64,000 bases of DNA from Pictodentalium vernedei (GCA_031216915.1 CM062292.1:203071262-203135261), one strand, 5' to 3'. Positions 9,228-21,960 are shown, numbered from the stretch's first letter. Numbers and translations: made by a program. Notes: generated by a model from the letters alone, not told the origin.

Positions 9228-10770
9228 AAGGCCTAAAAATGTTAAAAATCTATTTCTCAGGCGCATGGTCCTTTTGACTGTTGTGTGCTCTCTTTTTATA
9301 ACTAATGCAAACTTAAAAAAAAAGGAAATTAAATGGTTTATGCCTGATATTTTACTCTAGTCAATAAAATTAATAAATTTGTCCCTTGAGTGCAGCAAGG
9401 CTTTGCAATGCTTTAGCATGATAAAATACTCCACCACCCATGCTCTTCTGTAGTTTATGAGGCCTAAAACATAAAACAAACCAAGAACATGAACTTTTGA
9501 AGGCAAAGAAATAATTCCCGAAATAAAAAAAATAAAATAAAAACTCGCCCACCCACATACAATTTTATAGAGAATGGCAAGAGAAATAGATCTACTTTGT
9601 GGGGACTTGTGAAACATTTGTTCCTGGCATGTGTAAGAACCCTGAATGATAAACTTTGACTGATAAATGCCACCATTGCATTGGGTCTCTAAGGAGTTTC
9701 TTTTGTCTTATCGTCTGTTATCTCTGAACAAGATTATTGAAGTTAATTCGAAGGCCATAAAAAAAATACTGAAAACCCTGAATGATAATTTTTACTGATA
9801 AATACTATCATTGCATTGGGTCTGTAAGGAGTTTCTTTTGGTTTATCTTCTGTTATCTCTGAATAAGATTATTGAAATGCACTTTAAGGCCAGAAAAAAT
9901 AAATACCTAGATTATCATCAGCACTTATCCCCATATTTAGGTCCCACTCCATATTTTTGATTACGTCATGCACCCAAGAACTAGCATTTGAATTGGATTG
10001 GGTATGTGGTGACCAGCACCTGTGTATTATTCTGCTTACAGGTCAGCAGTTGTGTTCAACCGATTACCAAAAATGGCTGCTGACCAATTACAGGTTATTT
10101 GAGCTCACAATCAGCCGATGCCAATCCCAATTGTAATACTGTGCACAACTAGACAAGTCAAGGCTCAAAAGAACTACATTAAATTTAACTCATTTTTGGG
10201 CTTTACAGTCCATTCACTACTAGATAAGTCAAGACTCAAAAGAACTACATTAAATTGAACATATTTCACAGTGTTAAACTCTGTTGACTCAGGTCCAGTA
10301 AAATTACTAGTTGCACACACTTGGGCAATAAATGTGGCTCTGGGACTCATGAAACTGGTAATTTTTACTGAGACCTGAGTCAGTTGAGTGCAATGTTCAC
10401 TTTTCCAGTATGAACTGACGACTGGTGCAAGTATTCTTAATTGTAGGCTGTACATGTCGTTTAACTTGTATATCCCGTAAAGGGGCATCTAGAGAAGTTA
10501 AGAATACATTACACATTGCAGTGGTTTTTCAACGTTATTGAATGGTATCATTGACATGATTGTAAATTAACAAATGAACAATTGCAGAAGATAATATAAG
10601 ATGTGGTTAAAGAATCATCACAAAAACTGCTCGGCAACAATCGGTTGAACCGATGTTCCAGGAACCATTGCTGTAAGCATCCGATTGCCCACAATCGGCC
10701 GATTGGGGTGGCCGATTCCGATCATCGGTTGAACACTGGACAGCAATATGGATGATAATACTGTCATTAA
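9228..10770. repeat. Interspersed repeat C, copy 2, long form
   Basis: After the 430-bp unit this copy continues with AAGGAGTTTCTTTTGTC and a block duplicated in tandem at about 9680-9770 and 9820-9900. It resumes after the nested element as CAGCAATATGGATGATAATA. The copy at 12155-13955 has the same long form, so the full repeat is over 1 kb. Confidence 0.7.
10048..10736. mobile_element. hAT-like element with CAGTGTTCAACCG-type ends
   Basis: Ends AGTTGTGTTCAACCGATT and (inverted) AGTGTTCAACCGATGATC sit between degenerate 8-bp repeats AGGTCAGC and TGGACAGC. The paralogous repeat at 13905-13945 lacks this insert and gives the empty site. A 41-bp direct repeat and an inverted ACTCAGGTC/GACCTGAGT pair lie inside. 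Confidence 0.75.
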
Positions 10771-10796
10771 TTGCTATTTATTAATGCTATTACTAC

Positions 10797-11180
10797 ATTT
10801 ATTTATTTATTTATTGTTTATTTATTTATTGGTGTTTAAGGTCACATCCTTATGCACAATAGCTAATTGCGACCATGATAGTTTTATGAGTGGTGGAAGT
10901 CGGAGTCTCCGGAGAGAACCACCGAGCAACGATGAGCAACTGTCAGCTCCTCAACATTCTAACTTTGGTCAACCTCAGCTGAAGCAGGGTTACAGTGGTT
11001 GAAGACGTGCACCATCAACGTGCAGTATGTCTTAGTACACGGCATCATGCCCCCATGTAGGCAACCAGGATAAAATACCTTGCCCATGGACACAACGTAG
11101 GTCATCCCGGAAGGGAATCCAACTCGGGACCTCTAGCATAGAAGTCCAACAATCTACCACTGAGCCACCGTGATCCACTT
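10797..11180 (-). mobile_element. tRNA-derived SINE, full length, minus strand
   Basis: Read on the minus strand it starts GGATCACGGTGGCTCAGTGG (A box). A B-box-like GAGTTGGATTCC lies about 40 nt on, then GGGCAAGGTATTTTATCC, and it ends GTGACCTTAAACACC with an (AATA)n tail. Pol III promoter boxes are internal. The 3' part is shared with the other SINE-like repeats near 7480, 11660, 22700 and 44540. Confidence 0.85.
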
Positions 11181-11205
11181 ACTGCATTTACAAATGAAGT
11201 TAGTT

Positions 11206-11460
11206 CAACTGGTTGAGTGCTGGAAGCCCATATTTGGCCTTTATAATCTGGAGTGCAGGTAACATGACTTAAAGGTTTTATATTGTATGGAGATGCTTCA
11301 TATTATCTTTGACATGAAGTTATTTACTCTATATGGATTTTGCCATGTTACAATTTATGAGAGAGTGCCTGTAGGCACTCTCTCTTGAATTCTAATCAGA
11401 CAAATACAGGTGCTCTTATTTTGATGATGGAGAATAATTTAATGCATACAAATATGCATT
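11206..11460. mobile_element. TTAA-type MITE, family D copy 1 (degenerate)
   Basis: Begins AACTGGTTGAGTGCTGGAAG, like the ends of the better copy at 12490. Centre hairpin GAGAGTGCCTGTAGGCACTC. The right end is not clear. Confidence 0.55.
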
Positions 11461-11474
11461 GGTCACCATTTGAT

Positions 11475-11702
11475 TCTCTCACCTTTGGGAACCTCGGGAA
11501 GTGAAGCAGTGCTTGTTACTGTTGTTAACAAGCTCTGTTTTACTGATCAAATAGGACCTGAACACCAATGCTTTGGGTGGAAGTCCTATAAACTGGCAAC
11601 ATGGGTATAAACGATTGACTGAATTTCACTTTATCTCCATGTTGCAGTCAAGATTAGCCATTGTGCAGAAATATGTGACCTTAAACACCAATAAATAAAT
11701 AA
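11475..11702 (+). mobile_element. SINE-like repeat F, copy 1
   Basis: Starts GGAAGTGAAGCAGTGCTTG and ends GTGACCTTAAACACC with (AATA)n. It lacks a tRNA head but shares its last 60 bp with the tRNA SINE. Other copies are near 22505 and 44355; fragments near 23686 and 26530. Confidence 0.65.
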
Positions 11703-11784
11703 AATACCAAAATTTGATTCTCTGAAAAGATATGACAAAAAATAAACGTCTTCTTCCCCAAAAGTTTTTATAAAAAATTAGATG

Positions 11785-12150
11785 GTTAGGCCTAATAAAG
11801 TTAAAATGCTGTTCCTCATGCCCTCCTGCATGGTCTTTTTGGCTGCCACATGCCCTCTTGTTATTTATTACCAATGCTAACTTAAGAAAATAAAAATTAA
11901 TTGGTTCATATCGGATAAATTACCCATGTTAATCAAAGGGATCCAAAAACACCACTGCTCATGTTATTATGTAGATTAAGAGGCCTAAAACTCAAAACAA
12001 GTCAAGTATATGAACCTTTGAAGGTAATGAAATAATTACCAAAATAAAGTATCAAATAATAAATGCCCACTTGCATGCATTTTTAAGAAGAAAAAATGAG
12101 ACTGAGAAACAAAAGATCTGCTTTGTGTTGCTAAAACTGTGTATCTAATT
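11785..12150. repeat. Interspersed repeat C, copy 3
   Basis: Partial, diverged copy with the GGCCTAATAAAGTTAAAATG start and CCAATGCTAACTTAAG block; the hairpin region is lost. Confidence 0.6.
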
Positions 12151-12267
12151 ATTATGGCCTAAAGCCTAAAAAAGTTAAAATCTTTTTCTCAGGCCCTCCC
12201 GTATAGTTCTTTTGGCTCTCTTTTTTAGTCCCCTACGGGAACTGTAAGGGGACTATAGGATTGTTCT

Positions 12268-12302
12268 CCGTCCGTCCGTCCGTCCGTCCGTCCGTCCGTC
12301 TA

Positions 12303-12356
<54 letters not shown>

Positions 12357-12456
12357 CATCCATCCGTCCGTCCATCTGTCCGTCCGCTGTCTGTCCATCT
12401 GTCCATCTGTCCGTCCGTCCATCCATCCGTCTGTCCGTCCATCCGTCTGTCCGTGT
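12268..12456. repeat. CCGT/CTGT/CCAT tetranucleotide microsatellite
   Basis: Uninterrupted tetranucleotide blocks in the order (CCGT)n, (CTGT)n, then mixed CCAT/CCGT. Open frames across it are a by-product of the repeat. Confidence 0.95.
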
Positions 12457-12489
12457 TTTTTATGTTACCACCTCTCCCTCCATCATGCT

Positions 12490-12739
12490 TTAACTGGTAG
12501 AGTGCTGAATTATTTTTGGTCATCAAAATTTGTTCACATGTGTTTGCCTTGTTACAATTTATGGGAGAGTGCCAATAGGCACTCTCCCATAAATTGTAAC
12601 AAGACAAATACTAACTGACTAAATAATTTCACTTCAAAGGTGGTATGAACAACATCCTCAAAATATGAAGCCATTAAATGCTGGTACTGACACTTAAGAG
12701 TAAAGCCCAAATATGGGCTTCCAGCACTCTACCAGTTAA
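12490..12739. mobile_element. TTAA MITE, family D copy 2
   Basis: Ends TTAACTGGTAGAGTGCTG and its inverse, with TTAA on each side. The next tandem unit of G1 (near 12897) has TTCAAGCTACGCC uninterrupted and is the empty site. Centre: a perfect 54-nt hairpin (12549-12602) with core GAGAGTGCCAATAGGCACTC. Confidence 0.85.
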
Positions 12740-13495
12740 GCTACACCTTTCATATTTGGTACATGGATAAATGGTTCTGAGGGCATGATGCACAGTCAAT
12801 ATTTATTTTTCAAAATCCAAGATGGCAGAATGGCGGCAATTTTTGTTGTGTTTTTTAAGCTTTTTTCTCTATTTTATGTTACCACCCCTCCCTCCAACAT
12901 GGTTCAAGCTACGCCTTTCATATATGGTACTTGGATAAAGGGTTGTGAGGGGATTATGCATGCTCAATATTTTGTTTTCAAAGTCCAAGATGCTTATATA
13001 CTCTAGTGTCTTCTGTGACAAAAACACCTTATGTCACAAAAGTGCCGTAGGGGACTAATACCACCTCGATGGTCAAACACTTGTTAAAACTAGTGCAAAC
13101 TTAAAAAAATAAAAAATAAATGGTTTATGTCTGACATTTTATGCAAGTTAATAAAATTGATAAATTTGTCCCTTGAGTGCAACTAGGCTTTGCTAAAGCA
13201 TTGCTAAGCTGTCTTGCATTAAAGGGTTGAAATGCACCACATCCACGCTATTCTGTAGATTTTGAAGCCAAAAACATAAAACAAACCAAGGACATGGACT
13301 TCTGATGGCAAAGAAATAATTACAAAAATAAGAAATAAAATAAAAAACCTCCAACCCATATGCAATTTTACAAAAAATGGCCTGAGAAATAGAAGATCTA
13401 CTTTGTGGGGCCTTATGGAACAGTTTTTTCCTGGTAATCGTAAGAACTCTGAATGACAAATTTTGACTGATAAATGCCACCATTGCATTTGGTCT

Positions 13496-13708
13496 TTAAC
13501 CCCCTGCACACTGATGTCCAAATATCTAAATTTCAGGCAGAAAGAATTTCCCATAATGCAACTAGAAATTTAACCAATTCAATCTCATTTGACAGAGCTC
13601 ATTGTGCTCTGTCAATTGAGATTGAATTGGTTAAATTTCTAGATGCATTATGGTAAAAAACAGCTTTCTGAAATTTTAGTATTTTGACATCAGAGTGAAA
13701 GGGGTTAA
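13496..13708. mobile_element. TTAA MITE, family T copy 1
   Basis: TTAACCCCCTGCACACTGATG and an inverse end close on TTAA. Repeat C at 9683 and 9821 has the uninterrupted site (GGTCTNTAAGGAG). Inside is a hairpin of about 45-bp arms around TGACAGAGCTCATTG. Confidence 0.88.
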
Positions 13709-13955
13709 GGAGTTTCTTTTGTCTTATCGTCTGTTATTCCTGAACAAGATTATTGAAGTTAATTCAAAGGCCATAAAAAAATACCTAGATTATCATCAGT
13801 GCCCACCCCCATCTTTAGGCTCCACTCCATTCTTTTTATTCCATCATGCATCCAAGAACTGGTAGTTGAATCGTGTTGAGTATGTGTTGACCAGCACCCG
13901 TGTATTATTCAGCTTATACGGCAGCAATATGGATGATAATACTGTCATTAAGGCC

Positions 13956-14371
13956 TAAAAAGGTTAAAAATCTGTTTTTCAGACCCTTCAGCATGGTCCT
14001 TTTGTTTGCTGCATACTCTCTTTTTTAACCAATGCAAACTTAAAAAAATAAAAATTATATGTTTTATGTCTGGTATTTTAACTTAAATGCTTTATATTGT
14101 TCACGTATGGATGCACTTCGTATTCTCTTTGACTTGACGTTATTTACTCTATATGGATTTTGCCATATTACAATTTATGAGAGAGTGCCTTTGGGCACTC
14201 TCTCATAAACTTTAATAAAGCAAAGACCTGTGAACTAATTTTGATGATAGAGAATAATTTAGCATTCTACCTGTTACCCCTTTGATACTTTTGTACTTCT
14301 TATGACGTACGAAATCAAACAGCACATTGATACTTTGTGGTCTTTTGTTTTATTATTATTTTTCGATTTTT
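13956..14371. repeat. Truncated repeat C copy 5, then MITE D-like block
   Basis: 13956-14085 is the first part of repeat C. 14086-14272 matches the D family interior (TATATGGATTTTGCCAT, hairpin GAGAGTGCCTTTGGGCACTC). 14273-14371 is AT-rich. TACCCCTTTGATAC near 14274 and AAAGGGTTAA near 23645 may be ends of another TTAA MITE that holds G2. Confidence 0.55.
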
Positions 14372-14505
14372 TAGCTCAACTTGACAAAGTCAAGCTGAGC
14401 TATTGCCATCACTTTTCGACCGTCGGCGTACATATGACCGTCCGTCTGGCAAACATACGTACATACAGACACAATTTCATATGGCACATCTCACAGGTTG
14501 CATTT

Positions 14506-15345
14506 ATGATCAGATCCCTTTGAAACTTGGTATGCTTGTTTGGGGTGACCTCTAGATGGGAGCTATAGATTTTCTTCAATTTTCGTCAAAAAATGTTGCC
14601 GCGGCCAAGGTTCTTAAAACTTAGTTTAGTCAGACCTCAATATTTCCCATTGGCACACCCTACATGGCACATGTATGATCAGATTGCTTTGAAACCTGGC
14701 ATGCTTGTTTTGGGTGACCTCTGGATGGGAGCTACCGATTTTCTTCCATTTCCGTCAAAAAATGTTGTCACGGCCAACGTTCTTAGAACTTAGTTTAGTC
14801 AGACCTCAATATTTCCCTTTGGCACACCCTTGGCTTGCTTGTTTGAGGTGACCTCTAGATGGGAGCTATAAATTTTCTTCCATTTCCGTCAAAAAATGTT
14901 ACCGTGGCCAAAGTTCTTAAAACTTAGTTTAGTCAGACCTCAATATTTCCCTTTGGCACACCCTACAGGGCACATTTATGATCGGATTGCTTTGAAACCT
15001 GGTATGCTTGTTTGGGGCGACCTCTGGATGGGAGCTATCAATTTTCTTCCATTTCCGTCTGTCAAAAAATGTTGACGCTGTCGACGATCATTGAACTTGG
15101 TTTAGTCAGGCATCAATATATTCCTTTAGAATGCTCTACAGGGCACATTTATGATCAGATCAGTTTGAAACTATGTATGCTTGTTTGGGGTTACCTCTAG
15201 ATGGTTGATATTGATTTTCTTCGATTTCTGTCAAAAAATATTGCCACTGGCAATGACCTTTGATGAACTTTGTAAAAACTTAGTGCAGTTAAGCATCAAT
15301 ATTTGCCTTTGACACACCCTGCAGAGCACATTTATGATTTGATTG
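14506..15345. repeat. Tandem repeat, about 170-bp unit, in G2
   Basis: Units begin ATGATCAGATYSCTTTGAAA and run through GGTATGCTTGTTTGGGGTGA. Starts at 14506, 14675, (partial), 14978, 15151 and 15333. More diverged units resume after the DIRS element (22263 onwards) to about 23300. Confidence 0.85.
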
Positions 15346-16429
15346 CTGTCGATATTTTTATACTGTACCAATGACCCAGACATAGCTGGTGCTAACTCTT
15401 AAAATATAGGGCCAAACACAAATTTTGCCCCCAATCCCCAAAATTTGCATCTAAAATCAAAGAAAACATGTCCTGAAAGGCCCTCCACACTTCTCCCCCA
15501 CTGCGCATGCGCAGTGTCAAGGACGTTCCGAAATTGGCGCCATTAATCATTCTAAGTTTGGCCCTTCATCAGTTAACATCTGACTGATCTTTGTGCTTAT
15601 AAATCTCAGTTTAAATGATGCCAGACACATAAATATTAGTGAAATGGTGATTCTAAGGAGGATAGAGAAGGAGGAGAGGAAAAAAATGTGTGACAGAATA
15701 TTATCAGGGCTGTAACTTAAAATTTTTTAATGAAATTATGTTAAGTTACCTATTTTCGAGGCAGCAGCCATTTTGTTGTCATTCTGATTATTTAGTTACG
15801 CTGTTTTTTAAGTGTTTTCCTCTCTCCCTGTCCTTTAAGTCCCCCCTTGCTATTCTCCCATGCTTTTGGCATAGTTTTTGTAATTATTATTACTAAATTT
15901 TCTTGGGAGTTTTAGCTGAATAACAGAATGAATTCTGTTCTTTCCCCATGTTTACGTCTTCACCTACGGGTGGTTAGGCGTTGTGTTCTGCATCTACCAT
16001 CTGATGTTCTGCAGTTTCTTCCCTGGAAGTCTCTGTTTTGCATCAGATAGTGTATTTTTGGTAACTGATTTTGGGCCTGGGTGCCTGGAGTCTTATTTTA
16101 GTGTTTTTACACTCATTGTTTACATTTTCAACAGCCCTCTGTGTGAGGGGGGGATTTCTAAAAATAATATCTTGATGTTATTTTAATCACAACTAGATAC
16201 ATTATTATTGTTCGTAAGTGTTGAATAAATTGTTTAAAATATTTTTTAAATTTTTGTCCACACTTAGGCTTGGGATCCATTGGGGCTCAGCGTTACTTTT
16301 CAAAAACTTGGGCTGTTCTGAAAAAATATTTTTTCAAAATATTTTGATTTCAATTATTTTTTCTATATTAATGGATCATATTATTATTATGTATTTTGAT
16401 TGCCAGGGGTTAGTGCGAGTACCAGGACT

Positions 16430-19380
16430 TGTTTTCTTTTCACATTGAAAGGATATTGATCAATTGTTTTAAGAGGAAGTCTTCCTCTGTCTTTATTATC
16501 ATTCTATATGTGGTCAGTGTACTCGCATTAACTCCTGTTCTGTATCGTATGATTTCGATGACAATATGGGAAGCGTATGTCACGGTATGTTATTGGGGAT
16601 TTGGACACTCCGGTCCTTTCCCCGCAGGGTCACTCTACTTTATCAATTTCTATTTCAGACGATCAAGATTAGGGTGATGTTTCCGTGATGTCTTCCAACA
16701 GTGTGCCTCCGTCGTCACAATTAATGAAGGGCTAGCGGAAAAGTGCTCATGTAAATACGCCAATTGCCTAAGAGGACCCTAGTAGGTTCGACGGCCTTTG
16801 ACGTCCGCTAGCTCGCCCGGTGTAGCGTCCATTCACCGAATGGTTCGGCAGCCGGGTTCGTCCGTTGCGGTCTAGAAGGAATTTTGGGGTGATGCGAGCA
16901 CTATAAATTAACTTAATGCACACCCAGTGACGGCGGATCGGAGGGAGAACGGAGGAAGCCTTTTAGTCCGGTTCATAGCTCGTTCCGGTCCATCCGGACG
17001 GCAAGCGAGAGAGGCCCCTCTCTCGTTCAACAACATCTGGCCCCAGATGTTGTGGTACAAAATGTGTCGCAAGCGGAGCATACGTCCGTCGCTCGGGACG
17101 CTCCGTTGTATAGGCAGTCCGCGGAGACTGCTAAGGCTTCCTCTTCTCGTCAGCGCACACGACCGCACCTTGGCTGCGTGACCGCCGATATATTACCAGC
17201 TTCGCCGATCAAGGATTCTTCGGCGACCAGGTCACACCATCCGGTAGCCAGGGACACGAGGCCTGCAGACTCCGGACATTCGAATAGGAAGTGTGCGGGA
17301 GTCAACGTACACGGAGCCTCCGGCGGCAATGCATCGTAAGACCGCTACTGCACAGGCCTCGGGAACGGACGTGCTTTCCTTAATAGCACAGTTTATCGCA
17401 GCATCCCAGCATCAACTGAATCTGTCGCATATATTTTATCCGACGATGCTGGGTCGGGACGCTCCGCGGAAGCGGGTACGGACGTCCGAAAGTTTCATCC
17501 GGTCCGACGGGATACCGAAAGGGATTCGGAGGATTTCGAGCTTTCCCTTTCGGAACAACATATGCTGTTGTGTATGTCATCTGACTTGGTCTTCTACAGC
17601 TTCTTTCGTCGGACCAGAATGCTGCGATGCCGGATAAGAAACTGATAGCGTCGGTGGACACAGAAATTTTTGGTTCGGTTCAGGGACATCGTCCCTCAGT
17701 TCCGACATAGTCCAATAATGTCACACAAACTTTCGAATTATTGAACGACGCTATATATATTATTATTTTATGCTTGCTAACCAAGCATTTCTGGTTTCTT
17801 GTTCGAAGAGTTATGGAGATGTCTTTCAAAAGTGTGCCTCTGTCGTCATAGTTAATGAAGAGCTAGCGGCATTAAGTGCTCATGGAATATGTCTATTGCC
17901 TACGGAGTGACATTCGCTAGCTCACCCGGTGTAGCGTACATTCATCGAATGGTTCGGCTGCCGGGTTCGTCCGTTGCGGTCTAGGAAGGAGATTTGGGTG
18001 ATGCGAGCACTTTAATTACTTTAGTACTCACCCAGTGACGGCAGATTGAGGACAGATCGGAGGAAGCCTGTTAGTCCGGTTCCTGGCTTGTCCAGGTCCG
18101 TCCGGGCTGTGAGCGAGAGAGGTCCCTCTCTCGTCCAACAACATAGGGGACCGCATGTTGTGGTTCAGATATTTTACATTCGGAGCATATGTCCGTCGGT
18201 CGGGACGCTCCGTTATATTGACAGTCCGAGAGACTGTCCTTGATGCTTCCTCATCCTCACAGCAGGGCACACGACCGCACATTGGCTACGTGACCTCGAG
18301 TATCCGATCAGTTTCGGCATTCAGTGATTCCACGGCGAATAGGTCGCGCCATCCGGTAGCCAAGGGACATGAGGCCTATACACTCCGTTCGCTCGCATAT
18401 TGGTAGTATGCACGGGGTAACGATCACGGAGCTTCCAGCGGCATTGCATCGTAAGACCGCTTCTCCTCAGGCCTCAGTGACGGACGTGCTATCCGAGTTA
18501 GCACAGTTGTTTCGCAGCATCCCAGCAATTGACTGTTTCTCGGTCGAATCAGGAATTATCCAACGGCGCTGGGTCGGTGCGGTCCGCGGTTGCATCAGGT
18601 ACGGACGACCGAACGCTTTATAGGGTCCGACAGGATGGCGAAAGGGATTCGAAAGATTTCGAGTTTTCCCTTTAGTAGTATCGGAAGATGCCTTTCATAT
18701 CTTCTGGCATTATCTTCCAGTGATTGTTATTTCGGACTTCATTGCTGCGATCTTGGATAAGAGACTTATAGCGTCATTGGACTCGGATTTTTCGATCGGT
18801 TCAGGGACATTGTCCCTGACTTACCGACGCAGTCCAATATTGTCATTACAACATGTGTTTTATTTTTCGACGCTATATATATATATATACAAGCCTGCTA
18901 CCAAGCATGATAGTTTAGTTTCTTGTCCGCGTTGCTCATTTCTGCCATTTTATCATTTATACGAATAGTTTATTTTGGCAGAGCAGGGCATACCGAGAGT
19001 TCATATGCGTCTAGACGGTGTGATTAAAGACTGCATATATTCTTTTTCGCCGTTTATGTCTTTTCCAATTTCAATGTTGGGAACGACATGATGTATAGTA
19101 GACTTAACTTAGACGCTTTATCATACGTAATCCGCCTTACTGAGGCGTTATCATTACGTCCTTCAAGAAAAGATTTACGGGATATTATTCTCAATGTAAT
19201 TTCTTTTGAGGGCAGTGGTTTGTTCACGTATAACTCCGCCCTTCAGTGGCTGATTGGAGTTGGTTAGACGTGACGCAGCCCTAGCTACATCCACACGCGT
19301 GGATAGTAAGGTTAAGAACTCTCTCAGAGTCGCTTCGTTCTCGGAGGAGCTTCTCTTCGACGGCAACTTTTCGGCAATCC
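16430..19380 (+). pseudogene. DIRS copy 2 gag region, duplicated and broken
   Basis: Decayed equivalent of the gag region of copies 3 and 4. The N-terminal Cys/His segment is recognisable only by its flank (AGGAAGTCTTCCTCTGTC near 16471). A block of about 1.1 kb is present twice in tandem (about 16680-17810 and 17811-18930). Both carry the GCGAGCACT, CCCAGTGACGGC and CTCTCTCGT landmarks. No frame longer than about 110 codons survives. A late gag part (19000-19380) matches 48220-48530 of copy 4. Confidence 0.7.
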
Positions 19381-19389
19381 ATGAATTGC

Positions 19390-21290
19390 TCGATTTACAC
19401 GTTCTCTTGTCTATCTAGTGTTACAAGAGATTCAGACTGGGGCAAACATTCGGTGGTTGACTCAGAGAGTGCCACCGCAGTTGCCGGACCTGAGTGTGGC
19501 TGTTATGACGGTTGCCAGTCAAACAGATTGGGATATAATACTGATCCCTACGGATTCGAAGTGCCAGGGTCTTTGGGTTCCGCAGTCTCTTAGCAATCAG
19601 TTTTCTTCCGCGGAATAATGTTTTTTAGGCTTGCTTTATGTCATTGCATGAACATTATTCAGAAACGCATGCCCAAATTCCTGTCCTTTAATTCGACAGT
19701 AGTGGCGTATCTCCGGAACCAGAGGGCCACTCTTTCGTTTCCGTTATTCAATTTAATGGAAAGAATCCGTCTGTTGGTTATAGTACACCAAGTTCAGTTT
19801 TGGTCCGTCATATTCCGGGTCGTCTGATTGTTTTATCGGACTCCTGTTCTCTTACGGGTCGCTTGTTGCTGTCAGAATGGACTCTCAACAAACAAGTATT
19901 CAATCAGATTTGCTATCTATGGGAGCGCCCAATGATGATTTATTTATGACACAGCTTGCTAATCAATTGCAGACGTATGTGTTGGCTTGTCCAGATCTCT
20001 GAGCTAATGTTGTTAACGCTCTATTGATCTATAGGACGGAATGATAGGATACGCGTATCCTCCGGCGCTGTTGTTTCAGCAGGTATTGCTAAGATAAACA
20101 ACCACAATACATTTCTGTTGATAGCATTTCTATCTTCACAGAGATCATGGGTAATTTACTCTCTTGTCTACTGTGGGTCTTAACGTGAAATCTTCCTCTA
20201 TGTGAGGATCTTTTTTCACTGGGTAAATCATGTCATCTTTATCACAACCCGCAAGGTCGCAACCTTCATGTATTCCGTTGTGTGGTCCGTATTGCATTGT
20301 AAGCACTGTACTGGACGAGCTTTGGACGCGATTTCTTACTATAGGAGATCCTCTTCTTCGCTATTCTATGCGGCTAAAGTGGAGGCTCTAACGTCGTGGT
20401 GTAGGGATCATTATGTTCATATTGTTGATCCCTCCATACTACTCATTGCTATTTTTTAGTATACTTGTTTCACAAGATCTACTGCAGCCTGTTATTATTT
20501 AGGTTATAGGTTTATGTTACCTCATACCTATGCACTCTACGATAGTTTACAATTGAGTCTTTTGTCTCTTTATCTAAGTCAGTTAGTAACTTTTTGATAA
20601 ATAGACTTAGAATCTTTAGATTAAATTCTTATATGGATTTTAACTTCGGTTCTTATTTAGCTAAGTAATCATTTGAGCCTCTGGAAACAGTAGTTTTCAA
20701 ATTCTGACCTTTTAGACAGTAATTCTGTTGGTTTCTCTTTTACTGTAGAGTCAGTGAGTTTCATGCACTATCGATGGATGATTTTCACTTTCGTAGTTTC
20801 GGAATCACTACTTCCGTTACTATTTAGGTTGGATTGTTGCATAAGAGTTAGGCTCCTATTATCCGGAACCTATTATTTTAAGGTCCTTCCGTCTTCGTAT
20901 GGGCATAGGCCTTTACTCTTTCTGGGTTCAGTTTATGTATTTATAAACAGATATCTGTTTATTACTATGGGCGTAAACTTCTTCTGTCTTTGATGTCTAG
21001 TAGAAGGACGTTACGCTCCATTTTATTGTTAATAGATTCTATTAACTATCGGTACTGCTTATGGTATATCATTGACTTAGCAGTTGTGCTTAAGATTTCG
21101 GCTCATGAAGTAAGAGTTCTTCTACTTCTTGGGCTTACATTAATAGTGTCGCTATTATAGATTTTTGAAGGCTGCTCATTGCGCTCAGCCATCCACATTC
21201 ATGAATTTTATCTCAGAAATATCGAGTCCATTTCTGGAGGCCTCTATTGTTAGGTCTATTATCTACTGCTCAGAATGTCATTCACTTAAC
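19390..21290 (+). pseudogene. DIRS copy 2 RNase H and recombinase remnants
   Basis: Relative to copy 4, the reverse transcriptase core is deleted and the sequence resumes at the RNase H part (AATTCGACAGTAGTGGCGTA near 19691). The recombinase region from about 20100 aligns with copy 1 along its length but has many stops and frameshifts. The AHEVR motif survives at about 21103, near its end. Confidence 0.75.
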
Positions 21291-21878
21291 AGTTGCTACT
21301 ATAGCTAGGTAGGCTGTCTGTTTCGGCAGTGTCTCCGTTCGGCTGCCCTCTTCGCTCTGGGCTATTTGACCCAGGGCAAGAAAAAGGGGGGGGGGAGGGT
21401 GTTCCCTTGGGTCACCTGTTTTACTATGAAAACAAGGGGATACCTCCTCCGGAGTTAGTAATTCTGAGCTGTTATTGGGATGGTTGTTTAGTGAGAAGTT
21501 AAGGTTTTTAAAATTCATTCAAGTCTTAGTTTTTAAAGTATAGCTTTTGAATATTGCATATGTCAACGGACATGATTATGCAATCCTCAGACACTTTTAG
21601 GAGTATAAGAGTCTCTATTCTCTAGACTTACTTTATTTATTGGCTTACTTTAAAAATTATCAGTATAAGGATTATATTGGATATTAATAGAGTACATGGA
21701 TGTATGAAGCTCAATTTTGGAAGGTGTTGTATCTTTCTATTTTATCATAAATAAGAAAGATACATGTAAGGCCTATTACTTCTTTTTCCCTACAGGGGAT
21801 GACTCTATTTTATTTTATTGAGCGTATTCCATTTTGCTCTATGTCCTTGGCCCTCCAGCCTTTTTACTATTCAGCTAT

Positions 21879-21960
21879 GTCTGGGTCATTGGTACAGTAT
21901 AAAAATATTAAAAAATTTATAGTAATTTATATATTTTTTATACTTACCAATGACCCAGAC
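21879..21960 (+). repeat. ICR of DIRS copy 2
   Basis: Complementary to both ends of this copy, as in copy 1. The central trinucleotide is ATT rather than GTT. Confidence 0.85.

Larger units (their letters stand above)
12226..13057 (-). mobile_element. Helentron/pearl-like element G1
   Basis: One end is a hairpin of TAGTCCCCTACGG and TAAGGGGACTA. It is followed by a CCGT/CTGT microsatellite and about 180-bp tandem units (ATGTTACCACCNCTCCCTCC). The far end repeats CCGTAGGGGACTA. Terminal hairpin + (ACGG)n on the other strand + tandem core is the layout of non-autonomous Helentron relatives such as DINE-1/INE-1 and bivalve pearl elements. Strand is inferred from that layout. The exact right edge may be up to 25 bp further. 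Confidence 0.6.
12155..13955. repeat. Interspersed repeat C, copy 4, with two nested insertions
   Basis: The repeat runs 12155-12225, is broken by G1, continues 13058-13495, is broken by a TTAA MITE, and ends 13709-13955. Comparison with copy 2 shows the empty sites for both insertions. Confidence 0.72.

Noticed and set aside
11117..11180. A tRNA gene on the minus strand
   Set aside because: Only the A and B boxes and part of the tRNA fold are kept, and the sequence continues into a SINE body; it is a SINE head.
12261..12607. Open frames on both strands across the tetranucleotide repeat
   Set aside because: They encode only periodic Ser/Val/Cys or Thr/Asp/Gly/Arg repeats caused by the microsatellite.
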